Assembly (NCBI GenBank): GCA_020445415.1
Contig: JAGRGP010000003.1
Span: 20,638 to 84,637 of the forward strand
Direction of reading: 5' to 3'
Length of the DNA: 64,000 nucleotides
Source of the DNA: Gammaproteobacteria bacterium
GTDB lineage: Bacteria > Pseudomonadota > Gammaproteobacteria > Chromatiales > Chromatiaceae
The notes beneath the pieces were generated by a model. That model saw nothing but the letters and a program-made list of their open reading frames with translations, made no database searches and was not told where the DNA came from. Numbering within the stretch: the stretch's first letter is position 1; every line of letters starts with the position of its first letter. Below are positions 45,874-54,850 of this stretch, piece by piece. The translations under genes were made by a program, and so were the position numbers.

Positions 45874-47315
45874 GCCATGATGCCCACGCACAGATCCTTG
45901 GCATAGCGACTCCAATGAGTACGAGCCTGCTCCAGGGTGAGGAAGCGGCACTGGCTATCTTCCATAAGCGTCTTTAACATTTTTAACAGCGGAACGAGGT
46001 ATCCCTGCCATGCACCGACATTACTCAGTGCACGGACATGCCAATCGAGCACCAAGATTCCGCGTCTTTGAATCACCGATTTCAGCAGCCTATCCATTGC
46101 TTGGTCGATAAAATGGTGGTCAGTTCCCGCCGCCCGAGGAACGGTGTAGCTATCCATCACGGCGGTGGGGAACACCGTAAAACGGTCGCCGTTGTCGAGC
46201 GCTTGCCAATGCCCGGAGGGCGTGGTGGGGAAAAGGGTTCCCTGGCGCAGGCCGAGGGCCATGGGTGACATGCTGGCATCGTAGCTGAAACCCGCTTGCT
46301 GCATACCCCGCCAGCTCGCGAGGGGGTCTTTCCAATTGATCGCCCAGTAGTGCCCCCGGCAGCCAGACACCTCACCTGCCGAGCATTTTTCGAGCTTTTC
46401 TTTGGCCGACTGATAAGCAGCCAACGAATGACCGTTGATAGGGTTATGTAAGCCAATTTCGCAACCGCTGCCTCTAAGTTCCAAAAGTACTCGGGTAAAC
46501 GGCGGCGAGCCAGTCTCATAGCGCGGATCCCGGGGATGGCGCCGGATACCCGGGACGCGTCCCGGGTGAAAAAAGTAGGTGGAGGCAATCCCCAACCCGT
46601 GTTCCAAGCTCTGCCAGTGAGCAAAGTTCCAATAGGGGTCGGGCCGCCTCATGAGCCAGGACAGCAGCCCAAGCTCCGCCGACTCCCGTTCGAAGCGATC
46701 TCCCCGCAACGCATAGATCGCGCTTCTGGCCAGCGCGAACAATGTATGCAGACGCGGACCGTCAACATCATGGGTCAAACAGACCGCATATTCCCCGCGC
46801 TTCCCCCACGGGCAGGGAGGAGGAATATCCATGCCCCATTGGGATAAACGCGCTCTTAAGTACTCAACATTGTTATCTAGCAGCGGTTCAATGAAAAATC
46901 CCGCTTGCGCGAGCGGGTGCCTGGTCGGAGGAATCCGTGACAAATCATCCCGCTCGTGGTCCCCAATTTGGCTCTCGTGGAAGAAGCGAAGTAAATGTAG
47001 AACACCGCTGATTACATCGGGTTCGCTGGTTTCGCGGGGTATCCAAAGCGATCGCCCACTAACCTCCCGGTGGCCACACGGCATCTCCTCCACGGGGTCA
47101 CTCAAGGCCACCGGAAGCGATAGATAACGGTTGGATTCGACACCCCCAACTGCCGCGGGACCCCGGTAACCGACAACCACCTGGTCGGCGGCAATTTCGG
47201 CACCAACGGAATCTATTAAAAAAGGGGTGCCCAGCCGCAGACCGATCTCGTAACAACTCCAGATCAGATCCTGACAAATGTGCTTAGACCAGCCATCTAT
47301 GAGAAAGTGAATCAT
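45870..47315 (-). CDS. NodB-type polysaccharide deacetylase family protein
   Basis: A 481-residue protein whose C-terminal two thirds is a carbohydrate-esterase-4-like barrel: motif 1 LTHDVDG (182-185 HDVD), motif 2 GLHNPINGHS (His290 and His296, an unusual spacing), motif 3 GCRGHYW (about 319-324) and a late LDWHV (424-426). The N-terminal 170 residues form a separate domain seen in deacetylases that begin like this one; they show no catalytic motif. No signal peptide is seen, so it probably acts in the cytosol. ATG at 47315 with GAAGG upstream was chosen; the open frame further upstream overlaps wbpP. Confidence 0.78.
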   Translation of the reverse strand: MIHFLIDGWSKHICQDLIWSCYEIGLRLGTPFLIDSVGAEIAADQVVVGYRGPAAVGGVESNRYLSLPVALSDPVEEMPCGHREVSGRSLWIPRETSEPDVISGVLHLLRFFHESQIGDHERDDLSRIPPTRHPLAQAGFFIEPLLDNNVEYLRARLSQWGMDIPPPCPWGKRGEYAVCLTHDVDGPRLHTLFALARSAIYALRGDRFERESAELGLLSWLMRRPDPYWNFAHWQSLEHGLGIASTYFFHPGRVPGIRRHPRDPRYETGSPPFTRVLLELRGSGCEIGLHNPINGHSLAAYQSAKEKLEKCSAGEVSGCRGHYWAINWKDPLASWRGMQQAGFSYDASMSPMALGLRQGTLFPTTPSGHWQALDNGDRFTVFPTAVMDSYTVPRAAGTDHHFIDQAMDRLLKSVIQRRGILVLDWHVRALSNVGAWQGYLVPLLKMLKTLMEDSQCRFLTLEQARTHWSRYAKDLCVGIMA

Positions 47316-47385
47316 TCGTCGACGCCTTCTGGAGGCCCGGGCAGATATACGCCGAAGACCATGGGTACTATCGATCAGACGACGC

Positions 47386-48417
47386 TTAGCCGAGCGCCTC
47401 CACATACCAATCCATCGCCTCGTCCAACCCTTCCCGAATACGGTGCGTGGGTTGGTAACCAAGTAACCGCTCGGCCTTGCCGATATCCGCCTGTGAGTGA
47501 CGAACATCCCCCGCCCGAAAATCACGGTGGATAGGCTGTACCGGTTGCAGCCCGGGACGTCTGGCAAGCAGACGCTCCTGAATCATCCGAAACAGTTGAT
47601 TCAGGCTGGTCCGATCGTTCAAGGCAACGTTATAGACCTGATTGACCGCCTCGGGTTTATCGGTCATTGCCGCTAGCAAGTTCACTTGCACTGTATTGTC
47701 GATGTAACAAAAATCCCGGCTGGTCTCTCCGTCGCCATTGATGAAAACATCACTGCCGGCAAGCAGACTGGATACCCACTTCGGGATAACGGCGGCATAG
47801 GCACCGGCAGGGTCCTGGCGTTTACCAAAAATATTGAAATAACGGAGGCCGATACATTCCATGCCGTAGGTAGAAGCAAATACACGGGCATAGAGCTCGT
47901 TGACCAGTTTTGTCACTGCATAGGGGCTCAGCGGATTACCGATCCGTTCCTCTACCTTGGGCAGGTCCGGATGGTCACCGTAGGTGGAGCTGGAGGCGGC
48001 GTACACGAAACGCCGAACACCGCGGTCTTTGGATGCAACCAGCATATTCAGAAAGCCGTCGATGTTCGCCCGATTGGTACGCGCCGGGTCCTCGATGGAA
48101 CGGGGTACCGATCCCAGCGCCGCCTGATGCAAGACAAAATCCACCCCTTCGCAGGCACGATAGCAGACATCGGTATCGCAGATATCGCCCTCTATGAAAT
48201 GGAAATTCTCGCTGCCACCTCCACAGCCGGCATCTGCAAGCGCCTGATCGATATTGTACTGATGGCCAGTGGCGAAATTGTCCAGCCCCACCACTCGCTG
48301 ATTCAACTTCAACAGCGCCTCCAACAGATTGGAACCGATAAATCCCGCGACACCGGTTACCAACCAAGTATGGCGGTTAGATTCGAGCCTGGCTTGAAGT
48401 GCTTGATATGCTGTCAT
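47386..48417 (-). CDS. wbpP: UDP-GlcNAc C4-epimerase (WbpP-like)
   Basis: A 343-residue extended SDR that interconverts UDP-GlcNAc and UDP-GalNAc (and often the uronic acids). Seen: NAD motif [30 protein letters not shown], the [15 protein letters not shown] segment and the catalytic SPYAVTK (YxxxK), with Ser in AASSSTYGD. The start [28 protein letters not shown] closely follows WbpP of P. aeruginosa O6. ATG at 48417 has AGGA 7 bases upstream. Confidence 0.93.
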   Translation of the reverse strand: MTAYQALQARLESNRHTWLVTGVAGFIGSNLLEALLKLNQRVVGLDNFATGHQYNIDQALADAGCGGGSENFHFIEGDICDTDVCYRACEGVDFVLHQAALGSVPRSIEDPARTNRANIDGFLNMLVASKDRGVRRFVYAASSSTYGDHPDLPKVEERIGNPLSPYAVTKLVNELYARVFASTYGMECIGLRYFNIFGKRQDPAGAYAAVIPKWVSSLLAGSDVFINGDGETSRDFCYIDNTVQVNLLAAMTDKPEAVNQVYNVALNDRTSLNQLFRMIQERLLARRPGLQPVQPIHRDFRAGDVRHSQADIGKAERLLGYQPTHRIREGLDEAMDWYVEALG

Positions 48418-48512
48418 TGGTGAGTCCTGCTTGCAGTTCAATTTAATAATAACCCCATGCTACCCGCAGAGGTTCGGTAATTTTCAGTCCCAGTAATGGC
48501 GTAACCTCGCCC

Positions 48513-49922
48513 TCAGGGGATCGTCACCCGGCTACCGGGAAACCGGGCTTGCATCGCTGCCTGTAACTCCCGCTTGGCTCGCTCATCGCCATGGATCAGC
48601 CGTATCTCCCGCGGTACCCGCCGCATCCTGCCCACGAAATTAAGCAAATTGTCCCGGTCGGCATGTGCTGAATAACCTGGCAGCGAATGTACCCCTGCTG
48701 CAATATCGAAGCGCTTACCGTCCAGCACCACGTACCCTCCCTGGGGTCCATATTGTTGAATCGCCCGCCCCGGTGTCCCTGCCGCCTGGAAGCCAACAAA
48801 CAGGATGTCAGTTCGAGGCTCGCCAAGCAAAGCCTTCAGGTAGTTTACAATCCTGCCCCCGGCACACATCCCACTAGCCGCCAGTACAATGCAAGGCTTG
48901 GTGCTGCGTTTCAGGTAATCGACCATTCGTAGATGATCCTGATGATTGTCGAGGGTGGTGAGTTGCTCAAAGGAGAGCGGGTGGCGGCCGCCTTTCTTTC
49001 GATTCCGCGCCTCACGATCCCAATAGGGCCAAAGTTGGCGGTAACTATCGGTAAAGCGACTGGCCAGGGGCGAATCAACGATAATCTCGACATCCTTCCA
49101 CGGCGTACTGCTCCCCTGCGGGGTAGTAATCTCACGCTCACCAAATCGATGAATGATTTCCTCCAACTCGTACAGCAACTCCTGGGTCCTGCCAATACTG
49201 AATGCCGGAATCAGTACCACTCCCCGATCATGCAAGCACCGCTCGACAATCTTCCGAAGCCGCAACCGCCGCTCGCGGCGTCCTTCGTGAAGCCGATCGC
49301 CATAGGTGCTCTCTAGTACCAGTATGTCGGTGCCATAAGGAGCCTGAGGTGCGGCCAGCAACGGTGAATAGGGAGCTCCCAAATCACCCGAAAAGAGCAC
49401 CCGAGTCGGCGTGGCCTTCCCGACGACACACTCGATGTAGGCCGAACCGAGAATGTGCCCGGCCGGCCGAAATTGAAACCGGAGCGATCCGGATCGCATG
49501 TTCGGCTCGACCCAGCTTCCGTAGGAAACCGGTCGTAACCGAGACTTCAACAGACCGAGAAACCGTTCGATCAATTGCCGGTCACGGGTAAACCCAACTT
49601 TGACAGCGTCTTCCAATACCTGTGGAAGCAACACCGCGGTCGGCTCTGAGCAATAGATGGGTCCCTTGAACCCCGCTGCTAACAGGTAAGGGATGCGGCC
49701 AACGTGGTCGATATGACAGTGCGTAACCAGTAGCGCCTCGATGGTCTCGACCGGAAAATCGATGGCCAACCGGTCGCTATCGGCACCCTCAGCGGAGCGT
49801 TCCATCCCCTGAAACAGACCGCAGTCGATAAGCACCGCGCTAGCGTCGGATACCTGCAGCTCGTGGCATGACCCGGTAACTCCCTGAACGGCACCGTGGT
49901 GCTTAATTTTGGGGAAAGTCAC
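48513..49922 (-). CDS. Metallo-beta-lactamase fold RNase-like protein (beta-CASP)
   Basis: A 469-residue (478 if GTG at 49949 is used) protein of the MBL/beta-CASP RNA-processing family related to CPSF/Ysh1. Metal motif THCHIDHVGRIP, later metal ligands GHILGSAY and FSGDLG, the beta-CASP region (VVLIPAFSIGRTQELLYEL, DSPLASRFT) and the C-terminal GYSAHADRDNLL and LIHGDERAKREL motifs. Likely a soluble ribonuclease; the target is unknown. GTG at 49922 with GGGAG upstream is preferred. Its presence inside a glycan cluster is odd, but related genes do sit near polysaccharide genes in other proteobacteria. Confidence 0.87.
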   Translation of the reverse strand: MTFPKIKHHGAVQGVTGSCHELQVSDASAVLIDCGLFQGMERSAEGADSDRLAIDFPVETIEALLVTHCHIDHVGRIPYLLAAGFKGPIYCSEPTAVLLPQVLEDAVKVGFTRDRQLIERFLGLLKSRLRPVSYGSWVEPNMRSGSLRFQFRPAGHILGSAYIECVVGKATPTRVLFSGDLGAPYSPLLAAPQAPYGTDILVLESTYGDRLHEGRRERRLRLRKIVERCLHDRGVVLIPAFSIGRTQELLYELEEIIHRFGEREITTPQGSSTPWKDVEIIVDSPLASRFTDSYRQLWPYWDREARNRKKGGRHPLSFEQLTTLDNHQDHLRMVDYLKRSTKPCIVLAASGMCAGGRIVNYLKALLGEPRTDILFVGFQAAGTPGRAIQQYGPQGGYVVLDGKRFDIAAGVHSLPGYSAHADRDNLLNFVGRMRRVPREIRLIHGDERAKRELQAAMQARFPGSRVTIP

Positions 49923-49982
49923 ACCGGTCTCCCGTGTCTCCCGCTGCACTGGTTGCTCTCGGCCATGCCGGCTAGCGGCCGA

Positions 49983-51311
49983 TTACCTTGGTCTGCCGAT
50001 CGAATAATGAACCAGGCCACTGCGTTTCAGCAGCAGGGGATCGTATAGATTTCTGCCGTCGAATATCACCGGCTCCTTGAGCGCCTGGCGAATGCGTTCA
50101 AAATCAGGACTGCGAAATACCTTCCACTCCGTCGCCACCGCCAGCGCGTCAGCTCCCTGCAGCGCAGCCTCGGGGCTGTCACAGAGCAGCAGATCGTCGC
50201 GTTCTCCATAGATCCTTGCAGTCTCCTCCATGGCCGCCGGATCATGCGCCTGCACCCGGGCACCAGCCTTCCACAGCGCTTCCATCAAAACACGGCTCGG
50301 CGCTTCCCGCATATCGTCGGTATTGGGCTTGAAGGACAATCCCCAAAGGGCGATAGTCCGACCCGCGAGGTCGCCGTTGAAATGGCCGTTTATCTTGTCG
50401 AATAAAATCTCTTTCTGACGATAATTGACCGTCTCGACTGCCTCGAGAATCCGCGTCGGATATCCGTGTTCCCTGGCCGACCGCTCTAACGCTTGCACAT
50501 CCTTGGGGAAGCAAGATCCTCCATAACCGATACCGGGATAAATAAAGTGATAGCCGATGCGGGGGTCCGAGCCGATACCGATCCGTACATGCTCAATATC
50601 CGCGCCCACCTTTTCGGCGATATTGGCCAATTCGTTCATAAAACTGATCTTGGTGGCCAGCATGGCATTCGCCGCATATTTGGTCAGTTCGGCGGAGCGA
50701 ATATCCATGGCGATCAAACGGTCGTGGTTTCGGTTGAACGGCCCATAGAGGGCCCGAAGCAGCTCTGTGGTCCGGGGATTGTCGGTACCCACGACAATAC
50801 GGTCGGGCTTCATGAAGTCGTCGATGGCATCGCCTTCCTTTAAAAACTCGGGATTGGATACCACGTCAAATTCCAGGCCAGACATGCCACGCCCCGCTAA
50901 GACCTCCTTGACCCGGTTACGCACCCGATCCGCGGTTCCCACCGGAACCGTCGACTTGTCGATGATTACCTTGTACTCGTTCATGTGCTCGCCGATACTC
51001 GCGGCAACCGATAGCACGTACTGTAGATCCGCAGACCCATCCTCGTCGGGCGGGGTACCCACGGCAATGAACTGAAACAGGCCATGTGCAACCCCAGCAG
51101 CCAGGTCGGTCGTGAAGGCCAGGCGGTTCGCTTCCTTGTTGCGCTTTATCAGCTGGTCCAGTCCGGGTTCGAAAATAGGGACCTCACCGCCGTTCAACCT
51201 GCGGATCTTGTCCTCATCGATATCCACGCAAACCACGTCGTTGCCCACATCCGCAAGACAAGCTCCGGACACCAACCCAACGTACCCCGATCCAAAAATG
51301 GTTACCTTCAT
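49983..51311 (-). CDS. ugd: UDP-glucose 6-dehydrogenase
   Basis: A 442-residue NAD-dependent enzyme that oxidises UDP-glucose twice to UDP-glucuronate. N-terminal [23 protein letters not shown], the [17 protein letters not shown] segment, catalytic Cys in [10 protein letters not shown] and the central [19 protein letters not shown]. It is of the UDP-glucose type, not the WbpA/WecC type (UDP-GlcNAc), so it does not obviously feed WbpB. The start is ATG at 51311. Confidence 0.94.
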   Translation of the reverse strand: MKVTIFGSGYVGLVSGACLADVGNDVVCVDIDEDKIRRLNGGEVPIFEPGLDQLIKRNKEANRLAFTTDLAAGVAHGLFQFIAVGTPPDEDGSADLQYVLSVAASIGEHMNEYKVIIDKSTVPVGTADRVRNRVKEVLAGRGMSGLEFDVVSNPEFLKEGDAIDDFMKPDRIVVGTDNPRTTELLRALYGPFNRNHDRLIAMDIRSAELTKYAANAMLATKISFMNELANIAEKVGADIEHVRIGIGSDPRIGYHFIYPGIGYGGSCFPKDVQALERSAREHGYPTRILEAVETVNYRQKEILFDKINGHFNGDLAGRTIALWGLSFKPNTDDMREAPSRVLMEALWKAGARVQAHDPAAMEETARIYGERDDLLLCDSPEAALQGADALAVATEWKVFRSPDFERIRQALKEPVIFDGRNLYDPLLLKRSGLVHYSIGRPR

Positions 51312-51393
51312 CACCCCTACTCTCACTGACCGCTAAACGGGAGCCATATTCCCGCGCCAAATCTGAAATATTAGCACAAACCACTCACCCTCA

Positions 51394-51407
51394 GCAGACC
51401 GGTCTGC
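51394..51407. repeat. Perfect 14-base palindrome between msbA and ugd
   Basis: GCAGACCGGTCTGC, upstream of the ugd start on the minus strand. It could be an operator half-site pair or simply a small hairpin. No T-run follows. Confidence 0.35.
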
Positions 51408-51444
51408 CGATCCCCAAAACCGGGCAACAGGACTTCAGGACATA

Positions 51445-53187
51445 CTAGCGGCTGATCTCGATCCCCAGTTGATGCTGGCAGAGCTCGTTATACTCCCCGC
51501 CCAGTTCCAGCAGGTCATTATGCCGGCCCTGCTCAATGATTCGGCCTTCTTTCAGGACCAAGATACGATCAGCATGCTTGATGGTGGAAAGGCGGTGGGC
51601 TATCACCAGGGTGGTGCGATTTTCCGTGAGGCGTTCAAGTGCCGCTTGCACCTTCCGCTCCGACTCGGTATCCAGAGCCGAAGTCGCTTCGTCCAAGAGC
51701 AGCACCGGGGCGTCCTTGATCAATGCCCGGGCAATCGCCAGGCGCTGGCGTTGGCCCCCGGACAAACGCACGCCGTCCTCGCCAACCAGGGTTTCGAAGC
51801 CATCGGGAAGTCGCTGGATAAACTCCAGGGCATGGGCGTCGATAGCGGCGCTCTCGACCTCCTCGCGCGTCACCTCACGCCCGGCGCCATAGGCGATATT
51901 GGCGGCCACCGTATCGTCGAACAAGACCGACTCTTGGCCAACGTAGGAGATATTGGCTCGCAACGAAGCCAGTGTGAACTGCTGAATATCCTCTCCGTCC
52001 AATAGAATGGCGCCACGGGTAGGTGTGTAGAAGCGCGGGATCAACGCGGCGACGGTGGTCTTGCCCCCCCCGGATCGCCCCACAAGTGCCACCGTCTCTC
52101 CGGGTGCGACATCGAAGCTGATATCAGACAATGCATTGCGCTTGGTTTGCGTATATCTGAAATCCACATTACGCAAGGCCAGCTGCCCCCTGGCACGCCC
52201 CATGACCTGGGTCCCCCGATCCGCTTCGGGAGGTTGATCCAGCAGTTCGAAGACACTCTCCGCCGCAGCCAACCCTTTTTGTAAGGCCTGATTAATACTG
52301 GTTAGCCGCTTAATTGGGTGAAAAATCAGCCCTATCGCGGCAATCAAGGAAACAAAACCACCAACCGTCAACTCCCCGGCCATGGTCTTGTTGGTACCCA
52401 CGTAGATCAGCACCGCCAGCATTAGCGACGCCGCCAATTCCACGACCGGCACGTCGGCCATTCCGGCAATCGCGTTCTTGAGATTGTATTGCCTCACCCG
52501 ATTGGCAATCCGATCGAAACGTCCCTTTTCGTAAGCCTGGCCGGCGAAGACCTTGATCACTTTCTGACCCCGCACACCCTCTTCCAACACGTGGGTCATG
52601 TCCCCCATGGTCTCTTGGAGTCCCCGACTAATTCGCCTTAACCGCTTGGCCAACAGCGCCACCACGGCCGCGATGGCGGGTAACAGCACGAACATGATCA
52701 TGGTCAGCAGCCAATTGAGATACAACATATACGCCAGGAGCCCAAGAACGATCACGCTGTCCTTGACCAACACCGTTAACACCTTGGTTGTCGCCTGGGT
52801 GACCTGATTCACGTTGAAGGTTACCTTGGCAATCAAGTTACCGGTGGATTGGCTATCGAAATAGCTGGTGGGCAAGGTTAGGATACGTTCGAACATCTGC
52901 CGCCGCAGGTCGAAAACCACCCGCCCCGCCACCCACTCAAAGGCGATGTTACTGAGAAAGTTCATTGTGCCCCGGATGAGAAACAGGGCGACTAAGACCA
53001 CCGGGGTCCAACGGATTACCTCCGGATCCCGCTCCACAAACGTGCCGTCCAACATCGGTTTCATCAACGCGGGAATGGCCGGCTCGGTAGCCGCCAACAG
53101 CACCATAGCCCCTACCGCGAGTAAAAACTGCCGCCAGTAGGGCCGTATATACGCCAGCAGCCGAAGGTAGAGATCGCGACCGGTCAT
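51445..53187 (-). CDS. msbA: Lipid A-core flippase, ABC transporter MsbA
   Basis: A 580-residue half-transporter that flips lipid A-core across the inner membrane. Six transmembrane helices in the first 320 residues, then the ATPase domain with Walker A GRSGGGKTT, signature LSGGQRQR, Walker B VLLLDEATSALD and the H-loop IAHRLS. Its ATG overlaps the hldE stop as ATGA. The hldE-msbA pairing is typical of LPS core loci. Confidence 0.96.
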   Translation of the reverse strand: MTGRDLYLRLLAYIRPYWRQFLLAVGAMVLLAATEPAIPALMKPMLDGTFVERDPEVIRWTPVVLVALFLIRGTMNFLSNIAFEWVAGRVVFDLRRQMFERILTLPTSYFDSQSTGNLIAKVTFNVNQVTQATTKVLTVLVKDSVIVLGLLAYMLYLNWLLTMIMFVLLPAIAAVVALLAKRLRRISRGLQETMGDMTHVLEEGVRGQKVIKVFAGQAYEKGRFDRIANRVRQYNLKNAIAGMADVPVVELAASLMLAVLIYVGTNKTMAGELTVGGFVSLIAAIGLIFHPIKRLTSINQALQKGLAAAESVFELLDQPPEADRGTQVMGRARGQLALRNVDFRYTQTKRNALSDISFDVAPGETVALVGRSGGGKTTVAALIPRFYTPTRGAILLDGEDIQQFTLASLRANISYVGQESVLFDDTVAANIAYGAGREVTREEVESAAIDAHALEFIQRLPDGFETLVGEDGVRLSGGQRQRLAIARALIKDAPVLLLDEATSALDTESERKVQAALERLTENRTTLVIAHRLSTIKHADRILVLKEGRIIEQGRHNDLLELGGEYNELCQHQLGIEISR

Positions 53188-54626
53188 GGGGTGCCACTGC
53201 CCCGCTTAATACTGGCGACGATGTGGCTGGTCGACCGGCCGTCTCGGTAGGCTAATACCCTGACCTCGCCACCATGGGCCCGCACGCAATCGTAGCCGGC
53301 GATCTGTTCGGGCCTGTAATCACCCCCCTTGACCAGCAGGTCGGGTTGCAGCTCGCAAACCAGGCCTTCCGGGGTATCCTCCGAGAAGGCTACCACCCAG
53401 TCCACCGAGGCCAAACCGGCCAGTACCGCCATGCGTTGCCCCAGAGGGTTGATCGGCCGCCCTTCGCCTTTCAGCCGCCGCACCGAATCATCGTCATTTA
53501 CCGCCACCACCAAGCGGTCACCTAGCCGGCGGGCTTCCTGAAGATAAGCGACATGCCCTTCGTGCAGGATATCGAAGCAACCATTGGTCATTACGATGCG
53601 CTCCCCCCCCGACCGGGCATCCTCCACCGCCGAGCGTAACTGTGCTCGGTCGACAATGGGGCGCCACTCGTCCTGCTTTGACAGCGCCCTTCTCAGCTCC
53701 GCAGGGGTGACGGTGCCGGCCCCCAGCTTGGCTACCACCAGGCCGGCGGCAAGATTGGAGAGTCCCGCAGCATCAACTGGCGCCATCCCCGCGGCGATTG
53801 CCGCCGCCAGCACCGCGATCACGGTATCGCCAGCCCCGGTCACGTCATACACATCCTGGGCTTTGGTCGGTAGATGCAGAGCGGCCGCGCCCTTCTGCAA
53901 CAGCAGCATTCCCCGTTCACCCAGCGTGATAAGCAACGCTTCCAAGCCCAGCTCCTGGCACATGTCGTTGCCTTTTCGGGCGAGTTCGCTATCGGAGCCA
54001 CAAGGGCCGGCCACCTGTTCGAACTCCGCCAGATTGGGGGTGAGCAGGGTTGCGCCCCGGTAACGCGAAAACTCACGTCCCTTGGGATCCACCAGTACGG
54101 GTATTCCGGCCCGGCGGGCGGCTTCGATCAATTGTGAGGGATTTTGCAACGTGCCCTTGGCATAGTCCGAAAGCACCAGGGCCTGGCATTCCGGCAGGGC
54201 CGCCAGACAGGCTTCCTCCATGGCCCGCAGTTCGAGGGAGTACAGATCCTGCTCGAAATCCAGGCGAATCAATTGTTGATGGCGGCTAATCACCCGCAAT
54301 TTCGTAATGGTCTGCACCCGAGGGTCCCGGTGAAATCTGCAATCGACCCGCTTTTCCAGCAACCGTTCCTCGAGCAGCCGACCGTCTTCGTCGCAACCGG
54401 TCACGCCGACCAACTCGACCCGAGCGCCCAATGCCGCCAGATTGAGCGCGACATTGGCCGCACCACCCGGCCGATCTTCGGTTTGCTCGACACGCACCAC
54501 CGGCACCGGCGCCTCTGGAGATATCCTGGCGGTGCTTCCCTGCCAGTAACGATCCAGCATTAGATCACCGGCAACCAGCAGCCGTACCGAGCTAAAATCT
54601 GGCAGTTGCATTCCCATAAGGTGCAT
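53184..54626 (-). CDS. hldE: Bifunctional heptose-7-phosphate kinase / heptose-1-phosphate adenylyltransferase
   Basis: Makes ADP-D-glycero-D-manno-heptose for the LPS inner core (480 residues). The N-terminal ribokinase-like domain (about 1-330) has GGAANVALNLAALGA and the catalytic DVTGAGDTVIAVLAAA; the C-terminal nucleotidyltransferase domain has TNGCFDILHEGHVAYLQEARRLGD (HxGH). ATG at 54626 is used; ATG at 54611 (MQLPDFSSVRLLVAGD) fits homologues equally well, and neither has a strong ribosome site. First gene of the minus-strand polysaccharide/LPS block. Confidence 0.95.
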   Translation of the reverse strand: MHLMGMQLPDFSSVRLLVAGDLMLDRYWQGSTARISPEAPVPVVRVEQTEDRPGGAANVALNLAALGARVELVGVTGCDEDGRLLEERLLEKRVDCRFHRDPRVQTITKLRVISRHQQLIRLDFEQDLYSLELRAMEEACLAALPECQALVLSDYAKGTLQNPSQLIEAARRAGIPVLVDPKGREFSRYRGATLLTPNLAEFEQVAGPCGSDSELARKGNDMCQELGLEALLITLGERGMLLLQKGAAALHLPTKAQDVYDVTGAGDTVIAVLAAAIAAGMAPVDAAGLSNLAAGLVVAKLGAGTVTPAELRRALSKQDEWRPIVDRAQLRSAVEDARSGGERIVMTNGCFDILHEGHVAYLQEARRLGDRLVVAVNDDDSVRRLKGEGRPINPLGQRMAVLAGLASVDWVVAFSEDTPEGLVCELQPDLLVKGGDYRPEQIAGYDCVRAHGGEVRVLAYRDGRSTSHIVASIKRGSGTP

Positions 54627-54648
54627 TTTCGCTTAGCCAAAGCTGGCT

Positions 54649-54678
54649 ATATTAGAAGGTTGGCAAGCCATTGAACAA
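54649..54678 (-). promoter_or_regulatory. Candidate promoter for hldE-msbA
   Basis: On the minus strand TTGTTC (54678-54673), 18 bases, TAATAT (54654-54649). Moderate match; the leader would be about 16-30 bases. Confidence 0.35.
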
Positions 54679-54850
54679 GACCTGCCTCTACTCCGCGCTT
54701 TACGCCCGGCGAATAGAGTACATTGCCCGCCCTTCGATCTGCTACACTCTAGCCGATTCACCCACCCGGACAGATTGGTCGCCAGCAACCGAGTTTCATC
54801 AGCCCGGGCCAAGTGGGAAAACCCGAGCCTAACGCCCTTTCCAGCTTCCC

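Noticed and set aside
47316..47567. A longer deacetylase start overlapping wbpP by about 180 bases
   Set aside because: The extra residues are Arg-rich, unlike the family, and a good ATG with GAAGG is present at 47315.
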